A DNA stretch of 64,000 nt from Polynucleobacter wuianus (GTDB lineage: Bacteria > Pseudomonadota > Gammaproteobacteria > Burkholderiales > Burkholderiaceae): the NCBI RefSeq assembly GCF_001659725.1, contig NZ_CP015922.1, positions 1,240,001 to 1,304,000 on the forward strand, given 5' to 3'. A program made the translations under genes and the position numbers. The notes under the pieces were generated by a model. That model saw only the letters and a program-made list of their open reading frames with translations, was not told where the DNA came from and searched no databases. Positions 26,034 through 34,309 of the stretch are shown here, piece by piece (the stretch's first letter is position 1; every line of letters starts with the position of its first letter).

Positions 26034-26936
26034 CTAGAACTCCAAGGTCTTTTGGCTGGTAAATGACCTTGCTTGATTCGTGATGGGATCTTGAAAGGCA
26101 ATTTCTTTAGCCAATAGCTGTAATGGCTTAGAAATATCGAGGTCATATTCTTGGTATGGCGTGAGAACTGGATAAATCTGATCATGCTTGATTGGGATGC
26201 TCAGCGAATTGAGGTGGCAACGCAATTGATGCTTCTTGCCACTGCCTGGAGTGAGGCGATATTTAGCCCAAGGTTTATTGGCTTGAATCAATTCGATGAG
26301 CGTATCTGAGTTTGGTTCGCCCTCCACTTCTGCCATCTGCAGGAAGTGTGCTGATTCTTCTAAGCGACTTTGATAAGTCATGGGCAACTGCTTAATCAGC
26401 TCTTCTGAGTATGGCGCAATCGCTTCATACGTCTTTTTAACGGCGCGATCTCGAAAGAGGTTTTGATATTGCGCTCTTTCATTAGGATTCACCGAGAAAA
26501 TCACAAGGCCAGCAGTGTCCCGATCGATACGATGTATTGGGCTCAGGGTTTGAATGTTGACTTTTTTCTTCAGGCGATTGAGAAGTGTTTGATGAAGATA
26601 AAGTCCGCTCGGTGTCACCGGTAAGAAATGGGGTTTATCAGCAACTAAAATATGTTCATCTTGAAACAGAATTTGTTCTTCGAATGGAATCTCTGGTTCG
26701 CGCGCCAATCTCCTGAAATACATCAGATGCGTATTGGGTTGGTAAGGGTCACTTGCTGCTAGAGGTTGACCTTCTAGATCCAGAATCAGGTTATCGCCAA
26801 AGCGTTGCTCCCACTCTGCCGCTTCAATGTGCGGAAACTGGGCAATAAAGAATCGCAACAGGTTTGGATGAGCTTGATCAGCAGGTAAAAATACCCGTGA
26901 TGCTGACACCCCTTCTGAATTAACCTGAATGCTCAT
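26034..26936 (-). CDS. RluA-family pseudouridine synthase
   Basis: Isomerises uridine to pseudouridine in rRNA or tRNA. Of 300 aa, the catalytic domain spans about 85-285, with the entry strand HILVADKPHFLPVTPSG and the catalytic Asp D138 in HRIDRDTAGLV. FRDRAVKKTYEA and KYRLTPGSGKKHQLRCHLNSL follow. The first 80 residues are an S4-like region without the usual strong motif. The style, with a tyrosine-free N-terminus and PVTPSG, resembles the TruC/YqcB-like branch. The target site cannot be read from sequence. Confidence 0.87.
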   Translation of the reverse strand: MSIQVNSEGVSASRVFLPADQAHPNLLRFFIAQFPHIEAAEWEQRFGDNLILDLEGQPLAASDPYQPNTHLMYFRRLAREPEIPFEEQILFQDEHILVADKPHFLPVTPSGLYLHQTLLNRLKKKVNIQTLSPIHRIDRDTAGLVIFSVNPNERAQYQNLFRDRAVKKTYEAIAPYSEELIKQLPMTYQSRLEESAHFLQMAEVEGEPNSDTLIELIQANKPWAKYRLTPGSGKKHQLRCHLNSLSIPIKHDQIYPVLTPYQEYDLDISKPLQLLAKEIAFQDPITNQARSFTSQKTLEF

Positions 26937-26966
26937 AGCGCCCCATTGCTTGGAGCTCTATTTTAA

Positions 26967-27755
26967 CTACATAGCCTGACCAAATACGGGATCGCGTCTT
27001 TCTAGAAATGCTGTAATGCCTTCGCGGTAGTCGCTGCCCATATAGACGTTCTTACGCAGAGACTGCAGGTGCTCAAATACTGCTGGGTTCATGACAGCTG
27101 CGTCAGAGAGCATTTGTGCTTGGGCTTTGAGTACTGAGTTAGCTTGCGGTGAACGCGAGGCAATCGTTCTGGCCATTTGATAAGTCTTCGCCTCTAATTC
27201 GCCGGACACATAAAGGTGATTGAGAATACCGATTTGTAATGCACGGTCGGCACCAATGGGATCAGCAGTAAGGAACATTTCTTTTACGACATTTAGTGGC
27301 ATGCGTGACATGAAATGCAAAATGCCACTGGCGGTATAGGGAAGGCCCAGCTTTGCAGGTGTAATTGCAAAGGTGGAGTCATGGTCTCCCATGGCAATAT
27401 CGCAACTCATTATCAAGTCCGTGGATGCGCCCCAGACTGAGCCATCTACCATTGCAATCACTGGCGCCCTAAATGCACGGATGGACTTCAGAAGCACCAT
27501 CACAGGATCATCTGCTGGCAAGGGGTCACGTTCAGAACGGGGCAATTCCATTACATCATGTCCTGCCGACCACACCTTATTCTTTTGATCCGATCTCAGT
27601 ACCAAAACACGCACATCCTCTTTGCCAAATACTTCTAAGGCATGATGCATCTCTTCTATCAAACACTCGCTTAATGCGTTGCGCTTACTGTAATGATTAA
27701 AGCGAATAGTGGCAATCAAATCTGCCTGTTCGGTTTTGATGTACTGATAGTTCAT
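26967..27755 (-). CDS. scpB: Methylmalonyl-CoA decarboxylase (crotonase fold)
   Basis: Decarboxylates (R)-methylmalonyl-CoA to propionyl-CoA. The 262 aa align closely in pattern with E. coli YgfG/ScpB from the N-terminus (MNYQYIKTEQ) to the end (AFLERRDPVF), and the catalytic His66 (SAGHD) and Tyr140 (LGLPY) fall at the same residue numbers. SVWGASTDLIMSCDIA forms the oxyanion loop. A general enoyl-CoA hydratase is less likely because the usual Glu pair is absent. No methylmalonyl-CoA mutase is in the window, so the source of methylmalonyl-CoA is elsewhere. Confidence 0.82.
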   Translation of the reverse strand: MNYQYIKTEQADLIATIRFNHYSKRNALSECLIEEMHHALEVFGKEDVRVLVLRSDQKNKVWSAGHDVMELPRSERDPLPADDPVMVLLKSIRAFRAPVIAMVDGSVWGASTDLIMSCDIAMGDHDSTFAITPAKLGLPYTASGILHFMSRMPLNVVKEMFLTADPIGADRALQIGILNHLYVSGELEAKTYQMARTIASRSPQANSVLKAQAQMLSDAAVMNPAVFEHLQSLRKNVYMGSDYREGITAFLERRDPVFGQAM

Positions 27756-27815
27756 TTTGAAATGCTTTTGTCTTATTTTTTATTGAGTATTTCTCTGTCT
27801 CTTTATTTTCTAGCG

Positions 27816-28031
27816 CTATGCGGTAATCAGGATATCTCCGATTTCCATCTTTTCCCACCAGATAAATGGCAGTAAATAGACTGGTTCGCCAGCATCTTGC
27901 AGAATTTCTAGGGCGCCATCATTCGTTTTATTGGCTTCATATTTGCCAGGATTTAGCGGAAAACATCCGTTATCCGTACCATCATTACGACGCATTCTAG
28001 CGATGATATTGCGGGTGATGTATACGACCAT
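27816..28031 (-). CDS. 71-aa protein of unknown function at the end of the phaZ operon
   Basis: Starts with an excellent ribosome site (GGAGGAGG, 14 bases after the phaZ stop), so it is very probably translated. It is a compact soluble protein, MVVYITRNIIARMRRNDG, with two Trp in tandem (PFIWWEKMEIGDILIT) near the C-terminus. No signal peptide, membrane segment or recognised family. The position suggests a role linked to PHB turnover. Confidence 0.66.
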   Translation of the reverse strand: MVVYITRNIIARMRRNDGTDNGCFPLNPGKYEANKTNDGALEILQDAGEPVYLLPFIWWEKMEIGDILITA

Positions 28032-28045
28032 GATTCCTCCTCCAT

Positions 28046-29263
28046 TTATAGAGCTGACTGAATATGATTACGAACAACAGGATAAATCTGTCCATCCCAG
28101 CGTTTACCATTAAATACGCCGTAATGTCCCACGCCCGCCTGCAGGTGATGAGACTTCATATAGCCTGGCAAACCACTACAAAGGTCTTGTGCTGCTAAGG
28201 TTTGACCAATCCCACAAATATCGTCCCGCTCACCTTCTACGGTTAGCAAAAATGTCTTTTTAATGAGCTTCGGATTGACTAATCGCCCCTGATAGGTCAA
28301 CTTGCCCATTGCCAGATCGCGATCCATAAAGACTTTTTGAATAGTTTCTAAATAGAATGGGGCCGAGAGATCCATGATTGCAAAGTACTCTTCATAAAAA
28401 TCATGAATGGCATCCGCTTTTTCTGTTTCACCACTAATGCGATAGTCATAGAGCTTTCTAAATGACTCTGCGTGACGATCCGGATTCATGCTCATGAATG
28501 CCATGAGTTGCAAGAAACCGGGATAGACCTTCCGACCTGTGCCGTTGAATTGACCGGGAATGATCCCAATCAATTTTTCTTCAAACCAACTGATCGGCTT
28601 ACTGGTAGCCAACTCATTTACCTTGGTTGGACTTTGGCTGACATCGATTGGACCTGCCATTAATGTCAAGCTAGCTGGCACATACGGACTTTTATCCTCA
28701 GACATGATGGCCGTTGCTGCTAAACAAGCCACTGTAGGTTGGCAGACTGCCATTAAATGGGTTTGTGGGCCAATGATTTTTAAGAAGTTGATGATGTGCT
28801 CGACATAAGAATCAAAATCGAACTCTCCACAACTTAATGGAATATCGCGAATATTGAGCCAGTCGGTGACATAGACATCATGATCTCTCAACAAAGTCTT
28901 GATAGTGCCAGCCAATAAGGTGGCAAAGTGCCCTGACATAGGTGCAACTAGCAAGATTTTGGGTTGCCCTTCAATGCCTAGTTTTGTAAAGCGCACCAGA
29001 TTACAAAAATGGGTTGAGTTCACCAACTCTTCGCTAACAGCCTGCTCTACACCGAAAGAATCGAGTACTGCATCAATCTTGAAATCAGGTCTTGTATGCG
29101 TAAAACCTAATAATGATATTTGCTCGTAGTGAGCAGCAAGGCGCTGCATGGGATTTAAGGTGAAATTACCAAACCAATTATTAGATACCCGCTCTGAAGC
29201 CTTCGCAAATAAGCGAATGGGATCGTGCAAGTTTGAAAAAGTTTGATATGCCTTATACATCAT
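28046..29263 (-). CDS. phaZ: Intracellular polyhydroxyalkanoate (PHB) depolymerase
   Basis: Hydrolyses native amorphous PHB granules in the cytoplasm. Of 405 aa, the N-terminal region (about 25-65, NPMQRLAAHYEQISLLGF) is typical of the Ralstonia-type i-PhaZ. The active-site cysteine is C174 in MAVCQPTVAC, where the usual lipase-box serine is replaced by Cys, and the C-terminal His is in AGVGHYGVFNGKRW. There is no signal peptide. It overlaps the 112-aa gene by 4 bases (ATGA), the core of a five-gene overlapping operon. Confidence 0.92.
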   Translation of the reverse strand: MMYKAYQTFSNLHDPIRLFAKASERVSNNWFGNFTLNPMQRLAAHYEQISLLGFTHTRPDFKIDAVLDSFGVEQAVSEELVNSTHFCNLVRFTKLGIEGQPKILLVAPMSGHFATLLAGTIKTLLRDHDVYVTDWLNIRDIPLSCGEFDFDSYVEHIINFLKIIGPQTHLMAVCQPTVACLAATAIMSEDKSPYVPASLTLMAGPIDVSQSPTKVNELATSKPISWFEEKLIGIIPGQFNGTGRKVYPGFLQLMAFMSMNPDRHAESFRKLYDYRISGETEKADAIHDFYEEYFAIMDLSAPFYLETIQKVFMDRDLAMGKLTYQGRLVNPKLIKKTFLLTVEGERDDICGIGQTLAAQDLCSGLPGYMKSHHLQAGVGHYGVFNGKRWDGQIYPVVRNHIQSAL

Positions 29264-29598
29264 CTATGTGCACCGCTTTCTATATGACGTAAGGCTCGTT
29301 CAGTGGTTTTCAAAGTAGGATCAAATACCCTACTTAGGGAGACATCGTTTGCAATGATGGCTGCCGTTTGTGCCGCTCGCGCAGAAACAATCGACAGATT
29401 GACAAATCCTGCTACGTTGAAGGTTTTGAGAAGATCAATCTCTTGATCATCAGTTGCTGATAGCTCGCCCGATTCAATCTTCTTATATAGCTCGCGGTAA
29501 TATTCACGCATACCCTCGAGCTCCTCAGCGAGCGTCATGATCCGCTGAAACAACACAGCAAAATCAGACGCTAATGGATTTTTATTGATCACTTCCAT
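29260..29598 (-). CDS. 112-aa helical protein of unknown function between cupin and phaZ
   Basis: Predominantly helical in appearance (FQRIMTLAEELEGMREYYRELYKKIESGEL), with a second Ala-rich part (SARAAQTAAIIANDVSL). No signal peptide. It overlaps phaZ by 4 bases and the cupin gene by 10, a strong sign of translational coupling. The amphipathic Ala-rich helices resemble granule-binding phasins in style only; no phasin motif is recognised, so that idea is inference. Confidence 0.68.
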   Translation of the reverse strand: MEVINKNPLASDFAVLFQRIMTLAEELEGMREYYRELYKKIESGELSATDDQEIDLLKTFNVAGFVNLSIVSARAAQTAAIIANDVSLSRVFDPTLKTTERALRHIESGAHR

Positions 29599-30026
29599 GG
29601 GGTGACTCCTGGCACCTCCGCAGGACCAACGGAGACCTCAACAGTACCAAAGTCCGCAGGGCCAACAATCTCCAAATACTCCATGTCTGGAGAATAATCA
29701 AACAGGTAGTGAGTAATGCCTGGCATTTGATGGACCACATCACCCGCTTCAACCAAGGTCACCTTGTCTTCATACATGAACTTAGCCCAGCCTTTGTTCA
29801 TGATGACAATTTGAAACTCAGCTACGTGATAATGCCATCCCGTTCCATCGACTGGTGGCTTATTCGCCTTCACCAAATGGGCAATCACTTTGCCTTTGGT
29901 GGCTTTCGCTACGCCTAAATCACGATACAGAAAGAAGTCCCTCAATCCACCAGGAAGAAACTGTGTATCAGCCAGTTTTACATGGGAAAACTCGGTATCG
30001 CTCTTCAACTTTACAGGTGCATTCAT
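29589..30026 (-). CDS. Cupin-domain protein
   Basis: 145 aa single-domain cupin. The metal-site pattern is visible as WHYHVAEFQIVIMNKGWAKF in motif 1 and MPGITHYLFDY in motif 2, so it probably binds a divalent metal. The start ATG 30026 has GGAG 8 bases upstream. It overlaps the GST gene end by a few bases. Cupins of this type are sensors or small-molecule enzymes; the ligand cannot be read. Confidence 0.8.
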   Translation of the reverse strand: MNAPVKLKSDTEFSHVKLADTQFLPGGLRDFFLYRDLGVAKATKGKVIAHLVKANKPPVDGTGWHYHVAEFQIVIMNKGWAKFMYEDKVTLVEAGDVVHQMPGITHYLFDYSPDMEYLEIVGPADFGTVEVSVGPAEVPGVTPWK

Positions 30027-30028
30027 GA

Positions 30029-30700
30029 TCAAAACTCCACTTCAAGTTCTTCAATGTCATCGGGTTCTTCGAGGGCGCCCATCACCCATTCCTTCATCTC
30101 TGGCATCGCCATGATGTGCTCGCAATACCGCTCGCTCGCCTTATCCAGCTCTACGTGATAAGTCAGGAATCTTGTGACAACTGGCGCAAACATAGCGTCA
30201 GCCAAAGTGGGTTCTTTGCCAAATAGGAATGGGCCACCATAGGTAGAAAGGCAGTCTTGCCAAATGACTAATATGCGGTTGATATCGATTTGTGCTTTTG
30301 ACCAAACCTTAAATGATTCAAACTTTCCTTTGATGTTCATAGGGAGTGAGGCGCGCATGGCAGAGAAACCAGAATGCATCTCACCACAGACGGAACGGCA
30401 GTGCGCTCTGGCTACTGGATCTTTTGGTAAGAGATGGGCTTTGGGATTGAGCTCGTTAAGATATTCACCAATTGCCATGGTGTCCCACACCTTGCAACCA
30501 TCATGATCCAAACGCGGTACTAAGATAGAGGGCGAAAGGAGTAAGAGCTCAGCCCGGTTATCAACATCATCTGGGTGCACAGCAACTTCCTGAAATGGCA
30601 GACCAGAGAGTTTGAGCATGAGCCAGCCACGCAGAGACCATGAGGAGTAATTTTTACTGCTGATCGTCAAGGTAGTTTGCTTAGACATATCTACTTTCAT
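30029..30700 (-). CDS. Glutathione S-transferase family protein
   Basis: 223 aa. N-terminal thioredoxin-like half (TLTISSKNYSSWSLRGWLML; VPRLDHDGCKVWDTMAIGEYL with the glutathione-binding segment), then an all-helical C-terminal half (TLADAMFAPVVTRF). SSWS replaces the CPxC of disulfide-active members. ATG 30700 and ATG 30688 are both possible; the latter starts MSKQTTLTI, as homologues do. It is first in the GST-cupin-112aa-phaZ-71aa operon. Confidence 0.83.
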   Translation of the reverse strand: MKVDMSKQTTLTISSKNYSSWSLRGWLMLKLSGLPFQEVAVHPDDVDNRAELLLLSPSILVPRLDHDGCKVWDTMAIGEYLNELNPKAHLLPKDPVARAHCRSVCGEMHSGFSAMRASLPMNIKGKFESFKVWSKAQIDINRILVIWQDCLSTYGGPFLFGKEPTLADAMFAPVVTRFLTYHVELDKASERYCEHIMAMPEMKEWVMGALEEPDDIEELEVEF

Positions 30701-30801
30701 AAGGGGATGCAACTACAACATATTCCTTCTCAATTGGGCAATTGCATATCTATGCCCTGTTTTTGACGTCTTTTGCCCAATTTTGGGCACACCCTTATTT
30801 A

Positions 30802-30845
30802 TGGCACTAATCTTGTGCGACGCAATAATGCACCCTTGTGGTGAA
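30802..30845 (+). promoter_or_regulatory. Sigma54-like promoter sequence and NtrC-like dyad upstream of the transglutaminase/ATP-grasp cassette
   Basis: TGGCAC at 30802 followed at the correct spacing by TTGT at 30813 is one base from the sigma54 -24/-12 core (GG...GC, here GT). Just downstream, 30829-30845 reads TGCACC-N5-GGTGAA, one base from the NtrC dyad TGCACC-N5-GGTGCA. The NtrC-like dyad lies downstream of the putative promoter, which is unusual for an activator. A further dyad, TGCCCAA-TT-TTGGGCA, sits about 20 bases upstream. Read as a candidate only. Confidence 0.35.
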
Positions 30846-30862
30846 CTTATAGACTTTGAGAC

Positions 30863-33800
30863 ATGTCTATCCATGCCGCCCTCCACCACGTTACCGAATA
30901 TGACTACGACCGCCTAGTCGAGTTGGGTCCGCAAGTCGTGCGCTTGCGCCCAGCTCCACATTGCCGAAGTCACATTCTTTCTTACTCACTCAAGGTTGAG
31001 CCAGAAGGTCATTTTGTGAACTGGCAACAGGATCCTTACGCAAATTACCAAGCGCGTTTGGTTTTTCCAGAGAAGACAAACAAATTCAAAGTTACGGTTG
31101 ATCTTGTTACTGAGATGGCGGTTTATAACCCTTTTGATTTCTTTTTAGAGCCGGATGCAGAAAATTATCCATTCACCTACAACTCAGAGCTCAAAAAAGA
31201 ATTGCGCCCTTACCTCGGAAGAATGCGCAATGCCACATTAAATAAGTATTTCAAAATGATTGATCGTAGCGAAATGCGCACGATTGATTTTTTAGTCAAA
31301 CTCAATCAACAGGTTCAACAAGATATTCGCTACCTCATTCGCATGGAGCCTGGAGTTCAAACTCCCGATGAAACTTTAGAGCTTCGTAGTGGCTCTTGTC
31401 GCGACTCTGCTTGGTTAATGGTCAACCTATTGCGCCTATGCGGCTTGGCCGCACGCTTTGTATCGGGCTATCTGATTCAATTAAAGCCGGACGTAAAAGC
31501 ACTTGATGGTCCAAGCGGTACAGAGGTAGATTTCACAGACTTACACGCTTGGTGTGAGGTGTATCTACCAGGTGCCGGCTGGATTGGCTTAGATCCCACC
31601 TCTGGTTTGTTTGCGGGTGAAGGTCATATACCAGTAGCTTGCACACCAGAACCATCAGGTGCCGCACCTATTGAAGGTGGCGTTGACAAGTGCGAAGTCG
31701 AGTTCAAGCACACGATGGAAGTGACTCGAATCTATGAGTCTCCTCGCGTTACCAAACCGTATACCGAAGATCAGTGGCAAGCAATTGTTAATCTAGGTCA
31801 TAAGGTCGATAAAAAATTAGAAGATGGTGATGTGCGTCTTACGATGGGTGGCGAACCTACTTTTGTCTCCATTAATGGTCGTGATGAACGCGAATGGAAT
31901 GTGGATGCGCTCGGGCCCACCAAGCGAGGTTATGCTACAGAGCTAGTAGAACGTCTGCGTAAAGAATATGGCGATGGCGGCTTCTTACACTTTGGTCAAG
32001 GCAAATGGTATCCTGGCGAACAATTGCCACGCTGGGCACTCTCCATTTATTGGCGAGCTGATGGACAAGCAATCTGGAAAAACCCTCGGTTATTTGCTGA
32101 TGAACGTGATCCCATCATGTACACCAACAAGGATGCAGAGAAATTTGTCTACACGCTCTCCAAAAACCTAGGCCTTGCCGATAAATTTATTGAGCCCGCA
32201 TATGAGGATGTGTTCTATTACCTCTGGCGAGAATCCAAACTCCCGGTCAACGTAGATCCCTTTAAATCCAACTTGGATGATGAGATGGAGCGCACTCGCT
32301 TAAAGCGCGTGTTTACCCAAAAATTAGATTCTGTCATCGGGTATGTATTACCAATTGAAGCTGATCAGGGTCAAAACTACTTTGATACCAATTGGAAAAC
32401 TGGTCCTTGGCTTTATCGTGATGATCGCCTATATTTATTACCCGGTGACTCTCCCATGGGTTATCGCCTGCCACTCGATTCCCTGCCTTGGACGAATAAA
32501 GCAGATTACCCATACATGATTGAGCAAGACCCTTTTGCTCCGCGCCCACCTTTACCCAGCTCTGCACCAGTCATTCAGCAACATCAAGGTTTGGGTCAGT
32601 CTATTTTTGGCGGAACTGTTGGCGGTACTACAGGCAAATCTAGCGCTTCTTCAAAATCCTCTTCCAGCAAAACCATTTGGAGTCAGTCGCAAGACGTGCG
32701 TTATCCACAACGACAAGAATCGGCTGCTTGGATTACCCGTACTGCGCTTTGCGTTGAGACCCGTGACCCAATGCGTTCGAATGGACCGGATGCAGAGAAG
32801 AAACATGGCGGCAAAAATGGCGCATTGTATGTATTCATGCCACCACTTGCGCGTCTAGAGGATTACCTCAATTTATTGGAAGCAGTTGAAGCAACTGCAG
32901 AAGAACTTCAGTTTCAAATCGTGATTGAGGGTTACCCTCCTCCACGCGATCCTCGACTCAAGCTCTTGCAAGTCACTCCCGATCCTGGCGTGATTGAAGT
33001 CAACATTCATCCGGCTCATAACTGGAATGAATTGGTCGAACATACTGAGTTTCTGTACGAAGCCGCTTTTGAATCACGCTTATCCGCAGAGAAGTTCATG
33101 ACCGACGGTCGCCATACTGGTACTGGCGGTGGCAACCACTTTGTAATGGGTGGTGCAACTCCGGTAGATAGCCCCTTCTTACGCAGGCCAGAACTCCTCG
33201 CCAGTTTGATTTTGTATTGGCACAACCATCCTAGCCTGAGTTATCTCTTTAGTGGCATGTTCATTGGACCAACTAGTCAAGCTCCGCGCGTTGATGAAGC
33301 GCGTAACGATCAACTCTACGAATTAGAGATAGCCCTCAAAGAGATTCATGAGAATCGCAAGAAGTATGGTGCCAGCATGCCTCCATGGCTTGTCGATCGC
33401 ACCTTGCGTAATATCTTGATTGATGTGACTGGCAATACCCATCGTAGTGAGTTTTGTATCGATAAGATGTACTCACCTGACAGTCAAACAGGACGCCTTG
33501 GTTTATTGGAACTTCGTGCCTTTGAAATGCCACCACATGCGCAGATGAGTATTGTGCAGCAATTACTCATTCGTGCGTTGATTGCGCGCTTCTGGGATGA
33601 TCCCTATCTTGCACCTGCAACCCGCTGGGGCACTGAGTTACATGATCGCTGCCTTTTGCCAACTTTTATCAAGATGGACTTTGATGATGTTATTGAAGAG
33701 ATGCAAGCTCATGGTTATGACTTTAAACCAGAGTGGTTTGCACCACATCTTGAGTTCCGCTTCCCATTGATTGGTCAAGTTCAAACCATGGGTACTGAGA

Positions 33801-34309
33801 TTACTTTGCGCAATGGACTTGAGCCATGGCATGTCATGGGCGAAGAAAGTACTGGTGGCGGTACTGCACGTTATGTGGATTCTTCTATCGAACGGGTTGA
33901 GGTGCGCGTCACTGGACTTAACCAAAGTCGTTACACCATTACTTGTAATGGAGAGCCATTACCTCTTCAGCCAACCGGTATTGCTGGTGAATATGTTGCT
34001 GGTGTTCGTTACAAGGCTTGGAATCCACCTTCCAGCTTGCATCCAAGTATTGGAGTGCATGCCCCATTGGTATTTGACGTGATTGATACCTGGATGAAAC
34101 GCTCGGTTGGAGGCTGTCAGTACCATGTGGCCCATCCCGGTGGGCGTAACTACGATACCTTCCCGGTCAACGCCTATGAGGCGGAGAGTCGGCGCCTCTC
34201 CCGCTTCTTCCGCATGGGTCACACACCAGGATCGGTCGAAGGAATACAGCCCAATATTGAGTTGGCAGCCAGCAGAGAGTTTCCATTTACGCTCGATATG
34301 CGTCGATGA
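30863..34309 (+). CDS. Transglutaminase-like protein with DUF2126 domain
   Basis: 1148 aa, no signal peptide. The N-terminal half contains a transglutaminase-like cysteine protease domain with C179 (GSCRDSAWLMVNLLR), H228 (DLHAWCEVYLP) and D244 (GLDPTSGL). From about 320 onward runs the DUF2126 region (LTMGGEPTFVSINGRDEREWN, HFGQGKWYPGEQLPRWALSI). A Ser-rich linker at about 590-610 separates the two DUF2126 parts. It is the first gene of a three-gene cassette, overlapping the next by 4 bases. Family members are conserved in proteobacteria and actinobacteria but lack a proven reaction; peptide cleavage or transfer is inferred. Confidence 0.88.
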   Translation: MSIHAALHHVTEYDYDRLVELGPQVVRLRPAPHCRSHILSYSLKVEPEGHFVNWQQDPYANYQARLVFPEKTNKFKVTVDLVTEMAVYNPFDFFLEPDAENYPFTYNSELKKELRPYLGRMRNATLNKYFKMIDRSEMRTIDFLVKLNQQVQQDIRYLIRMEPGVQTPDETLELRSGSCRDSAWLMVNLLRLCGLAARFVSGYLIQLKPDVKALDGPSGTEVDFTDLHAWCEVYLPGAGWIGLDPTSGLFAGEGHIPVACTPEPSGAAPIEGGVDKCEVEFKHTMEVTRIYESPRVTKPYTEDQWQAIVNLGHKVDKKLEDGDVRLTMGGEPTFVSINGRDEREWNVDALGPTKRGYATELVERLRKEYGDGGFLHFGQGKWYPGEQLPRWALSIYWRADGQAIWKNPRLFADERDPIMYTNKDAEKFVYTLSKNLGLADKFIEPAYEDVFYYLWRESKLPVNVDPFKSNLDDEMERTRLKRVFTQKLDSVIGYVLPIEADQGQNYFDTNWKTGPWLYRDDRLYLLPGDSPMGYRLPLDSLPWTNKADYPYMIEQDPFAPRPPLPSSAPVIQQHQGLGQSIFGGTVGGTTGKSSASSKSSSSKTIWSQSQDVRYPQRQESAAWITRTALCVETRDPMRSNGPDAEKKHGGKNGALYVFMPPLARLEDYLNLLEAVEATAEELQFQIVIEGYPPPRDPRLKLLQVTPDPGVIEVNIHPAHNWNELVEHTEFLYEAAFESRLSAEKFMTDGRHTGTGGGNHFVMGGATPVDSPFLRRPELLASLILYWHNHPSLSYLFSGMFIGPTSQAPRVDEARNDQLYELEIALKEIHENRKKYGASMPPWLVDRTLRNILIDVTGNTHRSEFCIDKMYSPDSQTGRLGLLELRAFEMPPHAQMSIVQQLLIRALIARFWDDPYLAPATRWGTELHDRCLLPTFIKMDFDDVIEEMQAHGYDFKPEWFAPHLEFRFPLIGQVQTMGTEITLRNGLEPWHVMGEESTGGGTARYVDSSIERVEVRVTGLNQSRYTITCNGEPLPLQPTGIAGEYVAGVRYKAWNPPSSLHPSIGVHAPLVFDVIDTWMKRSVGGCQYHVAHPGGRNYDTFPVNAYEAESRRLSRFFRMGHTPGSVEGIQPNIELAASREFPFTLDMRR

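Noticed and set aside
27756..27815. Possible gene or regulatory element after the 71-aa gene
   Set aside because: Only a T-rich 60-base gap with no stem-loop or frame worth reporting.
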